This document shows, in pieces, positions 61,870 through 64,000 of a DNA stretch of 64,000 bases. The notes under the pieces were generated by a model that had not been told where the DNA came from, made no database searches, and saw only the letters and a list, made by a program, of their open reading frames with translations. Origin of the DNA: Advenella sp. FME57. Lineage in GTDB: Bacteria > Pseudomonadota > Gammaproteobacteria > Burkholderiales > Burkholderiaceae_B. Position 1 is the stretch's first letter. Each line of letters opens with the position of its first letter. The stretch is from NCBI RefSeq assembly GCF_014897675.1, contig NZ_JABUXU010000001.1, positions 597,701 through 661,700 of the forward strand. Direction: 5' to 3'. A program made the translations under genes and the position numbers.

Positions 61870-62457
61870 TTATCGAACATCTGTGGTTGACGCGGCCAAT
61901 CTAGTTTTTTCATGAACAGGGTTTACCGGTTGGTTATTATTTCTTAATTCATAGTGTAAATGTGGGCCACTTGAAGTACCTGTGGATCCAACATATCCTA
62001 TGGTTTGTCCTTGCTCTATTAGCGACCCGATTTTTAAGCCTTTGTTAAAGCGGCTTTGATGAGCATAGACTGTGGAATATTTATCGTTATGTTCGATAAA
62101 GATCACTTTTCCATACCCTTTTTGCAAACCAATGAAAGAAATCTTGCCTCGTGCAGTTGCCCGGATTGGAGTGCCTTTCGGGGCTGCATAATCTAGGCCT
62201 TGATGTCCGGCCCATTTTCCGGAAACGGGATGTAATCTGTATCCGAAATCTGAATTTATGCGCACGTTAGACTCAAGCGGTGTATCCAGGAACAAGGTAG
62301 ATATATTTTCAATATCAGCGGTATCTGTTGCCACCAATTGGTCTAGCGTGAAAAATGCATTTTTATCGACAAGAATTGGGACCGCGTCCGATGCAACAGC
62401 AGAACTCGTAATCAGTATGGACAATACAAATATCAATGGGTTTTTAATTTTAAGCAT
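61870..62457 (-). CDS. M23 (LytM-type) peptidase, secreted
   Basis: 195 residues with an N-terminal signal peptide (about 1-22, cleavage near AVA/SDA). The catalytic zinc site is complete: His85 and Asp89 in GHQGLDYA, His133 in VYAHQS and His168 in HLHYE, so it should be an active endopeptidase of peptidoglycan cross-links, unlike degenerate LytM activators. There is no LysM domain or coiled coil. It lies between the cupredoxin and cytochrome genes with close spacing to the latter (22 bases). Confidence 0.92.
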   Translation of the reverse strand: MLKIKNPLIFVLSILITSSAVASDAVPILVDKNAFFTLDQLVATDTADIENISTLFLDTPLESNVRINSDFGYRLHPVSGKWAGHQGLDYAAPKGTPIRATARGKISFIGLQKGYGKVIFIEHNDKYSTVYAHQSRFNKGLKIGSLIEQGQTIGYVGSTGTSSGPHLHYELRNNNQPVNPVHEKTRLAASTTDVR

Positions 62458-62490
62458 TAAACTAATTTATAAAGACGGATACCATGAACG

Positions 62491-62536
62491 CGGCCAGCCT
62501 ATTCCAGAAGCGTTAATTTCTGGAATAGGCTGGCCG
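62491..62536. repeat. 19-bp perfect inverted repeat in the copper group
   Basis: The arms 62491-62509 and 62518-62536 are exact reverse complements, separated by the 8-base loop gcgttaat. Neither side ends in a T-run, so a classical intrinsic terminator is not clear; it could be an mRNA-stabilising hairpin or a rho-linked stop after the cupredoxin gene. Confidence 0.95.
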
Positions 62537-62551
62537 TTGAAGTTGATAAAT

Positions 62552-63046
62552 TTAACCAACTTTAATTTTGCCTAACATTCCGGCCTCCATATGGCCAGAA
62601 ATTAAACATGCAAAATCAACAGTGCCAGCCTGGGTAAATTCCCAGACTAGAGCCCCTTTTTGACCAGGATTCAAAGAAATCATATTGGGTTCAGCATGTT
62701 TCATCCCGGGCATTTTCCGCATCATTGCCGCATGTTCTTTCATTTCTGACGCTGAGCCGATCACCATTTCGTGAGGTATTTTTCCTACATTTTTAATAAA
62801 AAATCGGACAGTCTCCCCAGGCTTGACGTTAATCGTGTTCGGAGTGAAACGCATCGAATCGTTCATGACTAATTCAATGGTTCTGGTCGCATTCGATGCT
62901 TTTCCTGGTTTACCGGTAGCGGAATTGCTAACATTCATCTTTGACATGTCATGCCCTTGCATCTGGTGGCCGTCACTATGACCTCCGGCAGCAAATGCGA
63001 ATGTTGGTAATGCACCAAAAATTAAAACAGATAGAATTTTTTTCAT
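62552..63046 (-). CDS. Cupredoxin-like periplasmic copper protein (CopI-like)
   Basis: 164 residues with a Sec signal (about 1-20). A His/Met-rich segment (GGHSDGHQMQGHDMSKMN) precedes a cupredoxin domain with copper ligands His92 in IPHEMVIG, Cys147 in DFACLISGH, His152 and Met157. Length and HMM-rich linker suit the CopI-like group that works beside copper ATPases in copper tolerance; I offer that name with reserve. ATG 63044-63046 is preferred over an in-frame TTG upstream. The 19-bp inverted repeat follows. Confidence 0.9.
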   Translation of the reverse strand: MKKILSVLIFGALPTFAFAAGGHSDGHQMQGHDMSKMNVSNSATGKPGKASNATRTIELVMNDSMRFTPNTINVKPGETVRFFIKNVGKIPHEMVIGSASEMKEHAAMMRKMPGMKHAEPNMISLNPGQKGALVWEFTQAGTVDFACLISGHMEAGMLGKIKVG

Positions 63047-63111
63047 AAATATCTCTTTCAAAAAAAATTAACAAGTTAAAGGACAATAACTATTTAATAT
63101 TGGGCTAACTT

Positions 63112-64000
63112 CTAGAAGCGAAAACTTACGCCCGCCACAAATTTTGTCTCACGGGTACTTTCACCGGCGCTTCTTGCAAAATTTGCGGTTTGGCCAAACT
63201 TACCAGTCCATTCGACCCCAATGTATGGGACAAATTGACGATTAACTTCGTACTTTAAGCGAAGGCCAGCTGTTCCATCTGAGAGACCACTACCAATTTC
63301 TCGTGCTTCATCTTTTTTGCCATAAAAATTGACTTCGGCTCGTGGCTGTAAGACCAATTTCTGCGTTATTAATAGTTCATATTCAGCACTTAGACTTAAT
63401 GCCGTTCTGCCGCCTGACCCAACATAAGCAGTAGCATCAATATCAAACCAATAGGGTGAAAGACCTTGGACGCCGAAAGCTAGCCATTGACGTTTTGGGC
63501 CTTCTCCATGATCGAATCGGACACCAAGCTGAGTATCCCAAAAGGTGGAAACGGCATGGCCCCAGAGCAACTCAGTTTGTGCCTCTTGCAGTTTTCCACT
63601 CTCGATCTCACCTTCCGCTTTTAAAACTGCGCGATCATAGGTCCCACCAAACCATGCTTGTGCTTCGTATGCTAGACCCTCGCTGCTTCCCGATTTTACG
63701 TATTCAAATCGATCGAACAAGACCGATGCAAAATTGTGTTCATCGGACATTCTGAGACGGTTCTGAGGGCCAAGTGAGTATTCCCCGCTATCCAATGTAT
63801 AGCCGTCAGAATAGCCATGTGGGTCTCTTGCATCAGACGGAGCGGAACCCCCTTGCATTTGCATGGAGCCATGATCCATGCCTTGCATGTTCATCTTGCT
63901 ATGGTCCATAGCAGACATATCTTCCTTGCCTGCATCGGAGCCAGACATGTTCATCTTGCTATGATCCATCGCAGGCATCTCTTTCTTGCCCTCGCCAGCA
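63112..64000 (-). CDS. copB: Copper-resistance outer-membrane protein CopB (5' end missing)
   Basis: 296 residues visible; the gene continues past the right edge, where the frame stays open. The N-terminal part repeats MDHSKMNM (twice) and MDHGSMQM, the Met/His-rich copper-binding region. The C-terminal 220 residues are an outer-membrane beta-barrel ending in Phe (GVSFRF), with YSDGYTLDSG and RTALSLSAEYELLITQKL typical of CopB. It probably lies downstream of copA-type multicopper oxidase genes beyond the edge. In pco/cop systems it acts in the outer membrane in copper sequestration or export. Confidence 0.92.
   Translation of the reverse strand, partial: AGEGKKEMPAMDHSKMNMSGSDAGKEDMSAMDHSKMNMQGMDHGSMQMQGGSAPSDARDPHGYSDGYTLDSGEYSLGPQNRLRMSDEHNFASVLFDRFEYVKSGSSEGLAYEAQAWFGGTYDRAVLKAEGEIESGKLQEAQTELLWGHAVSTFWDTQLGVRFDHGEGPKRQWLAFGVQGLSPYWFDIDATAYVGSGGRTALSLSAEYELLITQKLVLQPRAEVNFYGKKDEAREIGSGLSDGTAGLRLKYEVNRQFVPYIGVEWTGKFGQTANFARSAGESTRETKFVAGVSFRF

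Overview
The window looks like a chromosomal segment of a betaproteobacterium, most likely a member of the Alcaligenaceae close to Bordetella or Advenella. This is inferred from recalled gene orders (ligA-zipA-smc on one strand, qor-tpiA-secG-tRNA-nuoA..N) and protein flavour; no database search was possible. The first 55.8 kb is ordinary core and near-core DNA, densely coding and moderately GC-rich. From about 55.8 kb to the right edge composition and content change: this is the start of an integrated element carrying copper-handling genes.

Layout. 0-8 kb: the end of a BolA-like gene and a periplasmic parvulin on the plus strand, then ligA, a zipA-like division gene and smc on the minus strand. 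8-13 kb: an LplT-like lysophospholipid transporter (plus), then a family-4-like uracil-DNA glycosylase coupled to a TsaB-RimI fusion (minus). 13-16.6 kb: OmpR/EnvZ-type two-component pair, then ahpC-ahpD peroxide defence separated by a strong hairpin. 16.6-22.5 kb: ispF and ispD (isoprenoid synthesis), divergent from mfd and serB. 22.5-27.3 kb: accessory genes (glutathione S-transferase, VOC protein, a cNMP/CBS/nucleotidyltransferase signalling protein with a DEDDh exonuclease) and two gene-poor stretches, one with a 9-bp tandem repeat.

27.5-42.7 kb: a complete 14-gene nuoA-N respiratory complex I operon on the minus strand, closed by a DUF2818-like membrane protein and a terminator. Upstream lie a major porin, azurin, tRNA-Leu(GAG), secG, tpiA and a quinone oxidoreductase, all on the minus strand. 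49-54 kb: an orphan winged-helix regulator, a SulP transporter with a tandem Usp protein, and an MFS transporter. 54.3-55.8 kb: tRNA-Leu(UAA), tRNA-Ser(UGA), a small Gly/Tyr/Arg-rich lipoprotein and tRNA-Pro(UGG).

55.8-64 kb: directly behind the 3' end of tRNA-Pro lie a tyrosine integrase, an overlapping excisionase-like gene and an XRE-type repressor with repeated candidate operator sequences, followed by copper genes: a P1B-type copper ATPase with two metal-binding CPMHP/CPIC modules, facing a minus-strand group with copB (cut by the window edge), a cupredoxin, an M23 peptidase and a membrane-anchored cytochrome c. The most interesting regions are this element, the glycosylase whose active-site motifs look substituted, and the 19-bp perfect inverted repeat inside the copper group.
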